DNA of 64,000 bases, taken from assembly GCA_023423275.1 (NCBI GenBank), contig JAFAFW010000020.1:111071-175070 (forward strand), read 5' to 3'. The notes under the pieces were generated by a model. The model made no database searches, was not told the origin of the DNA, and was given only the letters and a program-made list of their open reading frames with translations. The DNA comes from Pseudomonadota bacterium (lineage in GTDB: Bacteria; Pseudomonadota; Alphaproteobacteria; Rhizobiales; Hyphomicrobiaceae). Shown piece after piece: positions 43,037 to 51,614 of this stretch. Each line of letters begins with the position of its first letter. Within the stretch, counting starts at the first letter, position 1. Made by a program: the position numbers and the translations under genes.

Positions 43037-44221
43037 ATGACCGACGTCGTTGTGAAAACCCCGATGCAGTATCTCGACAAGGCCGCTGGCACCCTGCGCG
43101 ACATGGGCCTCATGCCCGAGAAGGTTGAGCCCGCCCCCATTAACGCGCTTCTGGAGAAAATCTCCGATCTCGACCAGGACAAGATCACCGTGATCGCAAA
43201 GACGCTCGGACAGGGCGAGGTCTTCAACGAGGTCGTGCGCGAACAGACCGCCCAGATGGAGATCGGGCAGCGGTATATGGATATCACGAACGGTTTCAAC
43301 TCGATCCGCGATGATTCCAAGCGGCTCGTCGATCAGGTCGAGGACGGCAAGATCGACTTATTGGAGCGCGGCAGCAACATCTGGATGAAAGTCGTACGAG
43401 GCGATATCGCCGACAGGTTTGACAAGATCCGCAAGACTTATCTGTCCGTAACGAAGGAAACGAAGAATCAGATCGAACGCGAGGCCAAGATCCTCGATGC
43501 CTATCGCGATTATCGCGGCGCCCTTAAGCATGCCGAGGTCATGGCGCTGGAAGTGCTCCAGAAGGCGACGGAGAAACTCAACGCCGCGCGCAAGAAGCTG
43601 GACGACGCCTCGGCCCTGGTGGCCAATTTCTCGGGAACCGAACCGGCCGAGCGCGCCAAGCTGGAACTCGCCCGCGACGAGGAACTGCGCCGGACGCAGG
43701 ATGAGGAAAAGCGGTATCAGATCGCCAAGGATCTCTCCGACAACATGACGATTTCCTATAACACCTCGGAAGTCATCATGGCGCGCCTGATGCAAACGAC
43801 CTCGGCCAAGGAGCGGGTCTACAGCCAGGCTGTGACATTCTTCTCGACCAACGACAGCGTTCTGACGGCGCTGAAGGCTTCGTTCACCGGCATGTTCGGG
43901 TTGCATGAGTCGACAAAGACGCTCGACGCCATGAAAGAAGGCATGTCCAAGAGCATCGAGGATCTCGGCAAGATCGGCGACAAGGTGCAGGAGGCCGCGA
44001 TCCGATCCGGCTATGGCCCGACGATCCGCGCCGACGCAGTCAAGCAGCTCGTTGACAGCGTCATTAACTTCCAGGTTCGTTCCGGCGAGATCATCGCAGA
44101 GATGCGCAAGCTGGCGACTGAGAACTCGCAGGAGATCCGCACCGCGGTCGAGGAAGGCAAGCGCCGCGTTGCACGTATTGCAGCGGCTGCAGACACCCTG
44201 CCCCCGGTCCCCGCTACGTGA
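43037..44221 (+). CDS. coiled-coil protein, possibly TelA-like
   Basis: A 394-residue soluble, mostly helical protein. Long charged helices run from about residue 60 to 380 (for example QIEREAKILDAYRDYRGAL and ALEVLQKATEKLNAARKKL). No signal peptide or membrane segment. The overall helix pattern resembles TelA/toxic-anion-resistance proteins, but I see no decisive motif, so this is a low-certainty placement. TTGAGG lies 7 bases before ATG 43037. It is followed by a DUF6384 membrane protein 8 bases after its stop, forming the first gene of a three-gene coiled-coil block. Confidence 0.7.
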   Translation: MTDVVVKTPMQYLDKAAGTLRDMGLMPEKVEPAPINALLEKISDLDQDKITVIAKTLGQGEVFNEVVREQTAQMEIGQRYMDITNGFNSIRDDSKRLVDQVEDGKIDLLERGSNIWMKVVRGDIADRFDKIRKTYLSVTKETKNQIEREAKILDAYRDYRGALKHAEVMALEVLQKATEKLNAARKKLDDASALVANFSGTEPAERAKLELARDEELRRTQDEEKRYQIAKDLSDNMTISYNTSEVIMARLMQTTSAKERVYSQAVTFFSTNDSVLTALKASFTGMFGLHESTKTLDAMKEGMSKSIEDLGKIGDKVQEAAIRSGYGPTIRADAVKQLVDSVINFQVRSGEIIAEMRKLATENSQEIRTAVEEGKRRVARIAAAADTLPPVPAT

Positions 44222-44229
44222 GCTGACAG

Positions 44230-45186
44230 GTGACTGAAACGACCACAGCGCCCTCCGTTCCGGCGGAGCCTCGGCCGCATACACTCGACGATGTCATGAT
44301 CGCGATGGATGTGGTCGACACCCTTCGCCATCGCGAAGATCTCGTGAGCCGTGAACTGAATGAGGCGGACCGCGAAGCCGAACTCATCAAGCGGCTGCGC
44401 GAAATCTACCACGAGCAGGGTATCGAAGTTCCGGATGAGGTGCTGGCGCAGGGCGTGAAAGCTCTGAAGGACAGTCGCTTCACCTACACACCCGCTCCCT
44501 CATCGTGGAAAAGGACGCTGCTGGAACTCTGGGTGCGCCGGGTCCGCCTGGCGCGCCTGACGAGCCTGACGGCCGCCGCACTGCTCGCGCTATGGGGTGC
44601 CTATTATTTCACGGTCTCCCGGCCAGCCGCTGAAGCCAAACGGCAGGCGCAGATCGAGATTACCGAAACACTGCCGAATGCGATCCGGCTCGCGCATTCC
44701 GACAGCGTTGCGGTGGCGACGGACGACGCCGCTCGACAGAAGGCTGATGCCCTTTGGGCCGATGGTCAACGCGCCATCCGCGATCAGGATGTCACGGCCA
44801 TGCGGCGGGTCTCAGCGGAGCTCACTCAGCTCCGCCAGGAGCTGACAACGGAGTATGCGCTGATCATCGTCGGACAGCCCGGAGAGACAACCGGTGTCTG
44901 GCGTCGCCCCCCCCGCGGATCGGGCCGCAATTATTACGTTGTCGTCGAGGCAGTGGCGCCGGACGGACACAAGCTGTCGCTGCCGATCCGCAACGAGGAA
45001 ACCGGGCAAACCGAGACCGTCAGCAAGTTCGGTGTTCGCGTTCCGCAAGAGACGTACGATGCCGTCGCTGCCGACAAGCGCGATGACGGAATCGTGCAAC
45101 GCAACCGTCTCGGTGAGAAGCGCCGCGGCAAGCTGACAATCGACTATTTCATGCCTCACGACGACGGCTTCATCACGAAGTGGTAG
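44230..45186 (+). CDS. DUF6384 family membrane protein
   Basis: A 318-residue protein. Residues 18-85 (LDDVMIAMDVVDTLRHRE, VSRELNEADREAELIKRLRE, YHEQGIEVPDEVLAQGV) are the conserved DUF6384 N-terminus. One transmembrane segment at about 111-128 separates a cytoplasmic N-terminal half from a periplasmic C-terminal domain with beta content (residues about 205-318, including YYVVVEAVAPDGHKLSLPI and FGVRVPQETYDAV). The function of the family is unknown. It starts with GTG 44230 and overlaps the next gene region. It may tether the soluble TelA-like protein to the membrane. Confidence 0.75.
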   Translation: MTETTTAPSVPAEPRPHTLDDVMIAMDVVDTLRHREDLVSRELNEADREAELIKRLREIYHEQGIEVPDEVLAQGVKALKDSRFTYTPAPSSWKRTLLELWVRRVRLARLTSLTAAALLALWGAYYFTVSRPAAEAKRQAQIEITETLPNAIRLAHSDSVAVATDDAARQKADALWADGQRAIRDQDVTAMRRVSAELTQLRQELTTEYALIIVGQPGETTGVWRRPPRGSGRNYYVVVEAVAPDGHKLSLPIRNEETGQTETVSKFGVRVPQETYDAVAADKRDDGIVQRNRLGEKRRGKLTIDYFMPHDDGFITKW

Positions 45187-45206
45187 CGGGGGTGGGATTG
45201 CGCACA

Positions 45207-46703
45207 ATGTGGACCGGACGACAAACGCTAGAGCGCATGGAAAGCGCGATCGCCAACCTTCACCGGCAGGAAACGGAGCTCGACAGCGCGCTGGCCTCCG
45301 CGACCGCGGAAGCGGAACGGGTGCGACGCGAACGAACCTCCGCGTTCCGTGAACTCGCGCGCGTCAAACTCGATGAAATCCAAGCCCGGCGTCTCGTCGA
45401 TAATCTCGACGCGGCAGAAATCCAAGCCGTGCGAATGCTGGAAGGACGCCGTCGCGAAATCGCCGATACAGCCCAGAAGCGCGAAGCGGTTATTGCCGAC
45501 GTCGAGCACGCCGATGCAGTGCGCAGCACCGCCGCCAAGGCCTTGGAAGCCGTGATCGCGGATTTGGAAGACCTGCGTACTGGCGCCGAAGCCAAGGCAC
45601 GCACGTCGCCAGCCTGGGCGACAGCCAAAGCCGCTCTCGACAAGATCGAGGCAATCGCGAAGGAAGCGGATAAAAAAGCCAGCCAGTCCGAAGCTGAGCT
45701 GTCGCAAAAGCGGAAGCCCTACGATGAAGATCCGATCTTCAGCTATCTATGGGCTCGCGGGTTCGCAACCTCCCGCTACGACGGCAGCGCCTTGACGCGC
45801 CTCATCGACGGCATCGCGGCCCGGCACATCGGCTTTTTCGATGCGCGCGCGAACTACGCCATGCTGACCGAGATCACGCTGCGCCTGCGGGAACACGCGA
45901 AGGTGCAGCTCGGCGCGGTCGAGCAGAAGCGCACTGCATTGAATGAAATCGAAAGCCGGGTGCTCGTCGCAGAGGGCGTGGAGGCCAAAGAGGCTGCTGT
46001 TAAGGCAGCGCGGCAGCGGCTGGCCGATGCGGAGAAGGTGACGGAAGACGCACGCACGGCGCTGCGGGTGCTCGACGAAAAACGCGATGCCCTGGTTGCC
46101 GGGGGTGCCGATGAAGCGTACCGCACCGCATTGCAGACCATCGCATCCGCCGACGAGCACGACACGCTCGAAACCCTCGTGCGCGAAGCCCGGCGCACGG
46201 CAACAACGGCAGACGATGCCATCGTGCGGCGTATCGGTGATTTGAATGGGCGCATTGAACGCGTGGACCAGGAGATTGCCGAGACACGAAAATCGGCCCG
46301 CGAAATCGCGGGACGCCGCGTCGAGGTTGAGCGGACCCGTGATCGCTTTCGCGGGTCAGGCTACGATCATCCGGATGCCGTCTTCAAGAACGACAACCAG
46401 CTCGGCCAGGTCCTCGGACAAGTGCTCGAAGGCGTCGTTCGCAGTGGTGTGCTATGGGATCTGCTGCGCGGAGGCTTTGGCGTCCGACGCCCCCGTGGCC
46501 GGCCGGATTTCGGAGGCCGCCCCTTTCCGTTTCCATTTCCGTTTCCGAGCGGAAACAATGGCCCGCGCGGGGGCGAGTGGCGTCGGCCGGAAGCCAACGG
46601 CGGGTGGCTGCCTCCGTTTGAATTCCCCTCCGGCGGGCGTCGCAGAAATGATGATGACGACGACTATGATCGCGGAGGGTTCAGCACTGGGGGCCGTTTC
46701 TGA
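45207..46703 (+). CDS. long coiled-coil protein with Gly/Pro/Phe-rich C-terminal tail
   Basis: A 498-residue protein. Residues 1 to about 390 are almost continuous helical coiled coil rich in Ala, Glu, Arg and Lys, with one more globular insert (about 175-225). The last 70 residues are low complexity: an Arg/Gly stretch, an FP repeat (FPFPFPFPSG), Trp-rich segments and an acidic DDDDD run. No signal peptide. Start uncertain: ATG 45207 has GGGGGTGGG upstream; GTG 45180 overlaps the previous gene and ATG 45237 is also possible. Third gene of the block; no known family. Confidence 0.75.
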   Translation: MWTGRQTLERMESAIANLHRQETELDSALASATAEAERVRRERTSAFRELARVKLDEIQARRLVDNLDAAEIQAVRMLEGRRREIADTAQKREAVIADVEHADAVRSTAAKALEAVIADLEDLRTGAEAKARTSPAWATAKAALDKIEAIAKEADKKASQSEAELSQKRKPYDEDPIFSYLWARGFATSRYDGSALTRLIDGIAARHIGFFDARANYAMLTEITLRLREHAKVQLGAVEQKRTALNEIESRVLVAEGVEAKEAAVKAARQRLADAEKVTEDARTALRVLDEKRDALVAGGADEAYRTALQTIASADEHDTLETLVREARRTATTADDAIVRRIGDLNGRIERVDQEIAETRKSAREIAGRRVEVERTRDRFRGSGYDHPDAVFKNDNQLGQVLGQVLEGVVRSGVLWDLLRGGFGVRRPRGRPDFGGRPFPFPFPFPSGNNGPRGGEWRRPEANGGWLPPFEFPSGGRRRNDDDDDYDRGGFSTGGRF

Positions 46704-46706
46704 CGC

Positions 46707-47516
46707 GTGACGATCTCAGGCTTGTTCGGAACCCATCTGTCGCGTTGGCATCTCGTGCCGGATGGCGAACCGATCGTGACGCACAGCAGCAGCCTGCTCC
46801 CTGTCCGGCGGAACGGCATTCCCGCAATGCTGAAGGTTTCAGCCGAGACCGAGGAAAAATTCGGCTGGGTGCTGATGAAGTGGTGGGACGGGCGTGGCGC
46901 GGCGCGTGTCCTCGCTCACAGCGACGAAGCGCTTCTGCTGGAACGCGCGGAGAGCCCACTTTCCCTTCTCGATATGGCTCAGAGCGGGCAAGACGACGAG
47001 GCCAGCCGGATCATGTGCCGCGTCATCGCCGAATTGCACGCCCCACGCCCGGGCAAGCCTCTCCCCGATCTCGTTCCCCTTGAGCGCTGGTTTCACGATC
47101 TTGACACCTCCGCCGGGCGCTACGGCGGCGTCCTTACGTTCTGCGCCGCCACCGCCCGCGAGCTTCTTTCCTCGCAGCGCGAGCACATTCCCCTGCACGG
47201 CGATGTTCATCATATGAACGTTTTGAATTTCGGAGCGCGCGGCTGGCTCGCCATCGACCCCAAACGCCTCATCGGCGAATGCGGGTTCGATTATGCCAAT
47301 CTGTTCTGCAATCCCGAATTGCCGACCGCCAAAAACGCCCAGCGCTTCCATCGTCAATTGAACGTGGTGATCGCGGAGACGGGCCTGGAGCGCCGCCGCC
47401 TGTTGCAATGGATCGTGGCCTACGCCGGATTGTCGGCCGTCTGGTTTCTCAACGACGGCATGGCAGCGGACACCGACCTCGCTGTGGCGGGCTTCGCGGC
47501 GGCGGAACTCCGTTGA
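46707..47516 (+). CDS. APH(6)-like aminoglycoside/hydroxyurea phosphotransferase family kinase
   Basis: A 269-residue small-molecule kinase of the StrB/APH(6) family. The catalytic loop is HGDVHHMNVLNFG (Asp and Asn), followed by the metal-binding IDPKRLIGE; the N-terminal lobe contains PAMLKVSAETEE, where Lys binds ATP. Family members phosphorylate streptomycin or other alcohols; many chromosomal ones have unknown substrates. GTG 46707 begins 3 bases after the coiled-coil gene stop, so it belongs to the same operon. Convergent with ppc, 23 bases away. Resistance should not be assumed. Confidence 0.85.
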   Translation: MTISGLFGTHLSRWHLVPDGEPIVTHSSSLLPVRRNGIPAMLKVSAETEEKFGWVLMKWWDGRGAARVLAHSDEALLLERAESPLSLLDMAQSGQDDEASRIMCRVIAELHAPRPGKPLPDLVPLERWFHDLDTSAGRYGGVLTFCAATARELLSSQREHIPLHGDVHHMNVLNFGARGWLAIDPKRLIGECGFDYANLFCNPELPTAKNAQRFHRQLNVVIAETGLERRRLLQWIVAYAGLSAVWFLNDGMAADTDLAVAGFAAAELR

Positions 47517-47539
47517 TGGCGTAGCCGTCGAATGACTGC

Positions 47540-50305
47540 TCAGCCGCTGTTGCGCAACCCAGCCGCGATACCGTTGATCGTCAGATGGATACCCTGCACG
47601 ACCTCATCCTGCGTGTCTCCGCCGCGATACCGTCGCAGCAGCTCGAGTTGCATATGATTGAGCGGGTCGAGGTAGGGAAATCGATGCTGGATCGAACGTG
47701 CCAGCAGCGGATTTTTCTCCAGCAAAGCCTTGTGCTGCATAATGGCCAGCAGTGCGTCGATCGTACTCTGCCATTCGCTGCGCAACCGCGGGAAGATGCT
47801 GTCCCGCAAGTCCTCATCTCCAACCAGCGCCGCATAGCGCGAGGCGATCGCGATGTCGCTCTTCGACAGGACCATGTCCATGTTGGACAGCAATGCCTGG
47901 AAAAACGGCCACTCGCGATACATGGCCCGCAGCATCGCCATGCCCTTGTCACCGTGCCGCGCAAGCCACGCGTTTACCGCTGCGCCGAAGCCGTACCATC
48001 CCGGCAGCATCAACCGGCATTGTGCCCAACTGAAAACCCACGGAATGGCGCGCAAGTCCTCGATCTGCCGTGAAGCCTTGCGGGAGGCCGGACGGCTTCC
48101 GATGTTCAGCGAAGCGATTTCACCGATGACCGTCGACTCCCAGAAGTACCGCTCGAAACCCGGCGTGTCGTAGACCAGCCCGCGATAGGCGCGATAGGCA
48201 TCGGCGGAGAGTTCTTCCATTGCGGTGAGATACTCGGCCCGAGGCGCCGCATCACCAGCATGCAGCAGGGTAGCTTCGAGCGTCGCCGACGCGAGGATTT
48301 CCAGGTTGCGGCGTCCGACTTCGGGATTGGAATATTTACTGGCGATGACTTCGCCCTGCTCCGTGATGCGGATGGCTCCCTGTACCGCACCACCCGGCTG
48401 AGCCAGAATGGCCTGATAGCTCGGGCCTCCGCCGCGGCCAACCGAGCCGCCGCGGCCGTGAAACAGGCGCAGCCCGACGTTGTGCTTCTTGAAAACCTCG
48501 ATGAGCTCGATCTCTGCCTTGTAAAGCTCCCAGCCGGAGGTCAGGAACCCGCCATCCTTGTTGCTGTCGGAGTAGCCGAGCATCACTTCCTGCACGCGGT
48601 CACGAGTTTCGAGCAGCCGGTCGTATTGCGGCAGAGACAGGAGCTCATCCATCACACGGCCGCACGCGCGCAGGTCGCCGATGGTCTCGAACAGCGGCAC
48701 GATGTTGACGTCGAGCGTCGCATCCTGCGGGTGCATCAAACCCGCTTCCTTGAGCAGCAGCGCGACCTCCAGGACATCCGACGGACTGTCGGCCTTCGAG
48801 ATCACATAGTTCCGGACCGCCTGCCGGCCATAACGCTTGCGCATCTCCGCAGCCGCGCGAAGGATCTCAAGCTCGGAGGTCGTCTCGGGTGAATACTCCA
48901 CAAACGCCGATGCGAGTGGCCTCGCCGTCCCCAGTTCCCGCAGGAGGAGATCGACGCGGGCGGCCTCGTCGAGCTTGGCATAGTTCGTACCGGGAGCGAC
49001 CGCTTCCAGAAGCTCGCCGATCGTTCGCTCATGGACATCCGAGTTCTGACGCAGATCGACCTCTGCCAGATGGAATCCGAAGACATCCGCGGCACGCCGC
49101 AGATTGCGCAATCTCCCTCGCGTGAGCGCACCAGAACCGTTGGCCAACAGCGAAAGATGCAAAACGTCGAGGTCGGCCTTGAAGTCCTCGACGGTCTGGT
49201 AAGGCGACATCGCGTTCGCGGTGTCTGATGCCGGCTGACGATCCTCGAAGGCGGAGACCGTGGCCTTGAGCCGTGCATAGATGGCGCTCAACGCGCGTCT
49301 GTAAGGCTCGTGATCGCGGTGTGGAGAATGGTCAGGCGAGGACTGCGCCAGTTTGTTCAGGTTTTGCGACACGCCAACCAGCCGGCTGTCGAGAGACAAC
49401 TCAGCGCCGAGTTCGTGTACTTCCTGCAAATAGTGCCTGAGCGCGCGCCTGCTCTGCAACTGCAGCGCCTCGCGAAGCACGTCGGCTGTGACAAACGGAT
49501 TGCCGTCGCGATCTCCGCCGATCCAGCTCCCCATCGTCAGGAAGCTCGGCAGCTCGGCTGTCGGCAGCGTGACCGCCGTTGCGCGCAGCAGATCCTCGAT
49601 CGCTCCGTAAACCCGGGGCAGCTCTCTCAAGAACGTGTAGTCGTAGTAGGAAATCCCGTTCGCAATCTCGTCGCGAACCGTCAGCCGCTTCCCGCGCAGC
49701 ATATGCGTTTGCCACAGGGTCAGCACAGCGCGCCGGAGCGCCTCCTCGTTGAACGCCAGTTCCTCGGGGGTCAACGACGTGTCGCGTTCGGCCAGCAGAT
49801 GCGCAATTTCCATCTCGCGATCGATCATGCTTTTGCGCCGGACTTCCGTCGGATGCGCCGTCAAGACCGGTACGACACGCGCCTTGGCAAAGAAATCCTG
49901 CAGCGCCCCGCGCGGCACGCCAGCTTCCTCGGCGCGCGCCAGGGCATGCGCGATGCTTCCTTCGCGCGGAGCCGAGGCCACGCGCGCATGGGTGCGCGTC
50001 CGGCGGATATGGTGCTGATCTTCCGCGATGTTGGCGAGATGCGAAAAGAAGCTGTAGGCGCGGATGATGTGAATGGCCTGTCCGTGCGACAGGTTGTTCA
50101 GCATCGCTTCCAGTTCGCGCCGCGCCGACTCGTCCTCGGTTCGGCGAAAGCGGACAGATGTCTGGCGGACGTGCTCGACAACGTCGAAGATGGCCTCGCC
50201 CTGCTGGTCGTGCACCGTATCGCCGAGGATGCGCCCGAGCAGGCGGATGTCCTCCCGCAATGGCAGATCCTTATCGGCGATTTCAGGTGAATAGTTGAGG
50301 TCCAT
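47540..50305 (-). CDS. ppc: phosphoenolpyruvate carboxylase
   Basis: A 921-residue PEP carboxylase, the normal bacterial length. It catalyses PEP plus bicarbonate to oxaloacetate, feeding the TCA cycle. Catalytic motifs are intact: VLTAHPTEVRRKS (His), GSWIGGDRDGNPFV, GYSDSNKDGGFLTSG, FHGRGGSVGRGGGP, and the C-terminal NGIAAGLRNSG; the usual final residues are N-T-G and here N-S-G. Minus strand, with the ROK-like gene 104 bases upstream. Confidence 0.97.
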   Translation of the reverse strand: MDLNYSPEIADKDLPLREDIRLLGRILGDTVHDQQGEAIFDVVEHVRQTSVRFRRTEDESARRELEAMLNNLSHGQAIHIIRAYSFFSHLANIAEDQHHIRRTRTHARVASAPREGSIAHALARAEEAGVPRGALQDFFAKARVVPVLTAHPTEVRRKSMIDREMEIAHLLAERDTSLTPEELAFNEEALRRAVLTLWQTHMLRGKRLTVRDEIANGISYYDYTFLRELPRVYGAIEDLLRATAVTLPTAELPSFLTMGSWIGGDRDGNPFVTADVLREALQLQSRRALRHYLQEVHELGAELSLDSRLVGVSQNLNKLAQSSPDHSPHRDHEPYRRALSAIYARLKATVSAFEDRQPASDTANAMSPYQTVEDFKADLDVLHLSLLANGSGALTRGRLRNLRRAADVFGFHLAEVDLRQNSDVHERTIGELLEAVAPGTNYAKLDEAARVDLLLRELGTARPLASAFVEYSPETTSELEILRAAAEMRKRYGRQAVRNYVISKADSPSDVLEVALLLKEAGLMHPQDATLDVNIVPLFETIGDLRACGRVMDELLSLPQYDRLLETRDRVQEVMLGYSDSNKDGGFLTSGWELYKAEIELIEVFKKHNVGLRLFHGRGGSVGRGGGPSYQAILAQPGGAVQGAIRITEQGEVIASKYSNPEVGRRNLEILASATLEATLLHAGDAAPRAEYLTAMEELSADAYRAYRGLVYDTPGFERYFWESTVIGEIASLNIGSRPASRKASRQIEDLRAIPWVFSWAQCRLMLPGWYGFGAAVNAWLARHGDKGMAMLRAMYREWPFFQALLSNMDMVLSKSDIAIASRYAALVGDEDLRDSIFPRLRSEWQSTIDALLAIMQHKALLEKNPLLARSIQHRFPYLDPLNHMQLELLRRYRGGDTQDEVVQGIHLTINGIAAGLRNSG

Positions 50306-50408
50306 ACGTCATATGTCCGGCTGCGAATTTCCGGGACGATGTTCCGGATCGGCCGGTTCAGCAAGCGTTTTCCGGTGGCCGGGCCTGCTTACTCGCCGTT
50401 CAGACGGC

Positions 50409-51482
50409 TTAGCCCTTCTTGGACGGCTTCCCGCGCGTCGTGAAGCGGGCGTTCCCCAATCCGGTGCCGATGGTGAGAATTCCCCAGCGCGTATAGTCCG
50501 TCATGAACGGCAATTCGCTCAGCCCCTGCACCACGGCATCGTTGTGGATGATCACCGCCGTCTCGTGATCGCCGATCGCCGGGATAGCCTCGCGGATGCT
50601 GGCGGCCAGGTTGAACCGGCTGCTCTCCCAGTTGCCGGGCAAGTTCTGGGCTCCGGCTTCGATCGCACCATCGTCATTGATGACGCCGGGGCAGCCGATC
50701 CCGATAACGGGAGCAACCTTGAGCTTCTCTTTGCTTGCGCGTCCAATCAGATCCTGCAGAATTTCGATCAGCCGTTTCACCGCCTCGTCGCGTTTCGGAT
50801 CGTCATCGGCATGCCGCCATAGTTCCGATTTCCAGACCTCCGCCTTGGAAAGATCCGAAGCCTTCTTCAAATTGCTGATCACCACCCCAGCGCGAATGTT
50901 GGTGCCGCCGATATCGACGCCGATGATGCCGTCGTGCGCGCCGATCATCCACGAGGGCATCAGATGCAGCGCTCCGATCAATCCGGCTTCATCGGGATGA
51001 TGCGTGATCGGCTGCATGCCGATCTTCAATCCGTCCGCTTTGAGCAAGAGCGACGCCCGGCCGATGGCCAGTTCCCCGACGCGACTATTGCGGAACCCGC
51101 CGCCGACAGCGATCCCCTGAGTATCGCGCCAGCCCTTGTTCCGCATGAAGCGCCGGATCACGGAGCACAATTCCTGGGCGAACTCCTCCACCGCGCTATG
51201 GATGGCGCCGGCCGCTTCGGCGTCCCCCTCCGTCAGCAGGGCATCGAGCTTCTTCTTGTTGATCTCGTCGGACGGCTTGTCGCCCAACGGATCGTCGCCG
51301 ATCTTGCGAAGAGGCTTGCGCCACTTGTCGAGGATTTCCGAGAAGGACGTCCTGCTCGCGCGGTCGCCAATAAACCCCTGTTCGTCCTCGATCTCCAAGT
51401 TGTAGCTGTCGACCTCGACACTCGGCAGGAGCATGGCCCCGTGCCCCGGTAGCGGCCCTGCATTCTTATCCTTGGCGGCCAT
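50409..51482 (-). CDS. ROK-type sugar kinase with apparently circularly permuted domains
   Basis: A 357-residue actin-fold kinase. The order of motifs is unusual: residues 123-129 GIAVGGG and 161-174 HHPDEAGLIGALHL, normally at the C-terminal end of ROK proteins, come before the N-terminal phosphate loop GVDIGGTNIRAGV (188-200), the GCPGVINDDG segment (263-272), the catalytic Asp in HNDAVVQG (Asp315) and GTGLGNARF (339-347), where the protein ends. The CxCGxxGC zinc motif of ROK kinases is absent. It may phosphorylate a sugar, but this is not shown. Minus strand, upstream of ppc. Confidence 0.8.
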   Translation of the reverse strand: MAAKDKNAGPLPGHGAMLLPSVEVDSYNLEIEDEQGFIGDRASRTSFSEILDKWRKPLRKIGDDPLGDKPSDEINKKKLDALLTEGDAEAAGAIHSAVEEFAQELCSVIRRFMRNKGWRDTQGIAVGGGFRNSRVGELAIGRASLLLKADGLKIGMQPITHHPDEAGLIGALHLMPSWMIGAHDGIIGVDIGGTNIRAGVVISNLKKASDLSKAEVWKSELWRHADDDPKRDEAVKRLIEILQDLIGRASKEKLKVAPVIGIGCPGVINDDGAIEAGAQNLPGNWESSRFNLAASIREAIPAIGDHETAVIIHNDAVVQGLSELPFMTDYTRWGILTIGTGLGNARFTTRGKPSKKG

Positions 51483-51614
51483 GGAGATCCCAATCGAAAG
51501 ACGTGCCCGGATGCCACATCGTGATCGTGAGGCAATTTGTCAACGGCTTGGCATCGCGCCCTGCATCGAGGACGTGCAGCCGCCGATTTCCGAAGCCTCT
51601 CGAGGCGAATGCCG

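Noticed and set aside
42532..43320. Minus-strand frame of 262 codons upstream of the coiled-coil block
   Set aside because: Overlaps the start of the TelA-like gene in antisense; Ser/Arg-rich without pattern, and it runs through a hairpin.
46525..46553. TTTCCG-type hexamer repeat
   Set aside because: It encodes the FP repeat of the coiled-coil protein tail; too short and in frame to be a separate repeat element.
49310..50290. Plus-strand frame of 326 codons opposite ppc
   Set aside because: Antisense to the intact PEP carboxylase, with no motif or ribosome-binding site.
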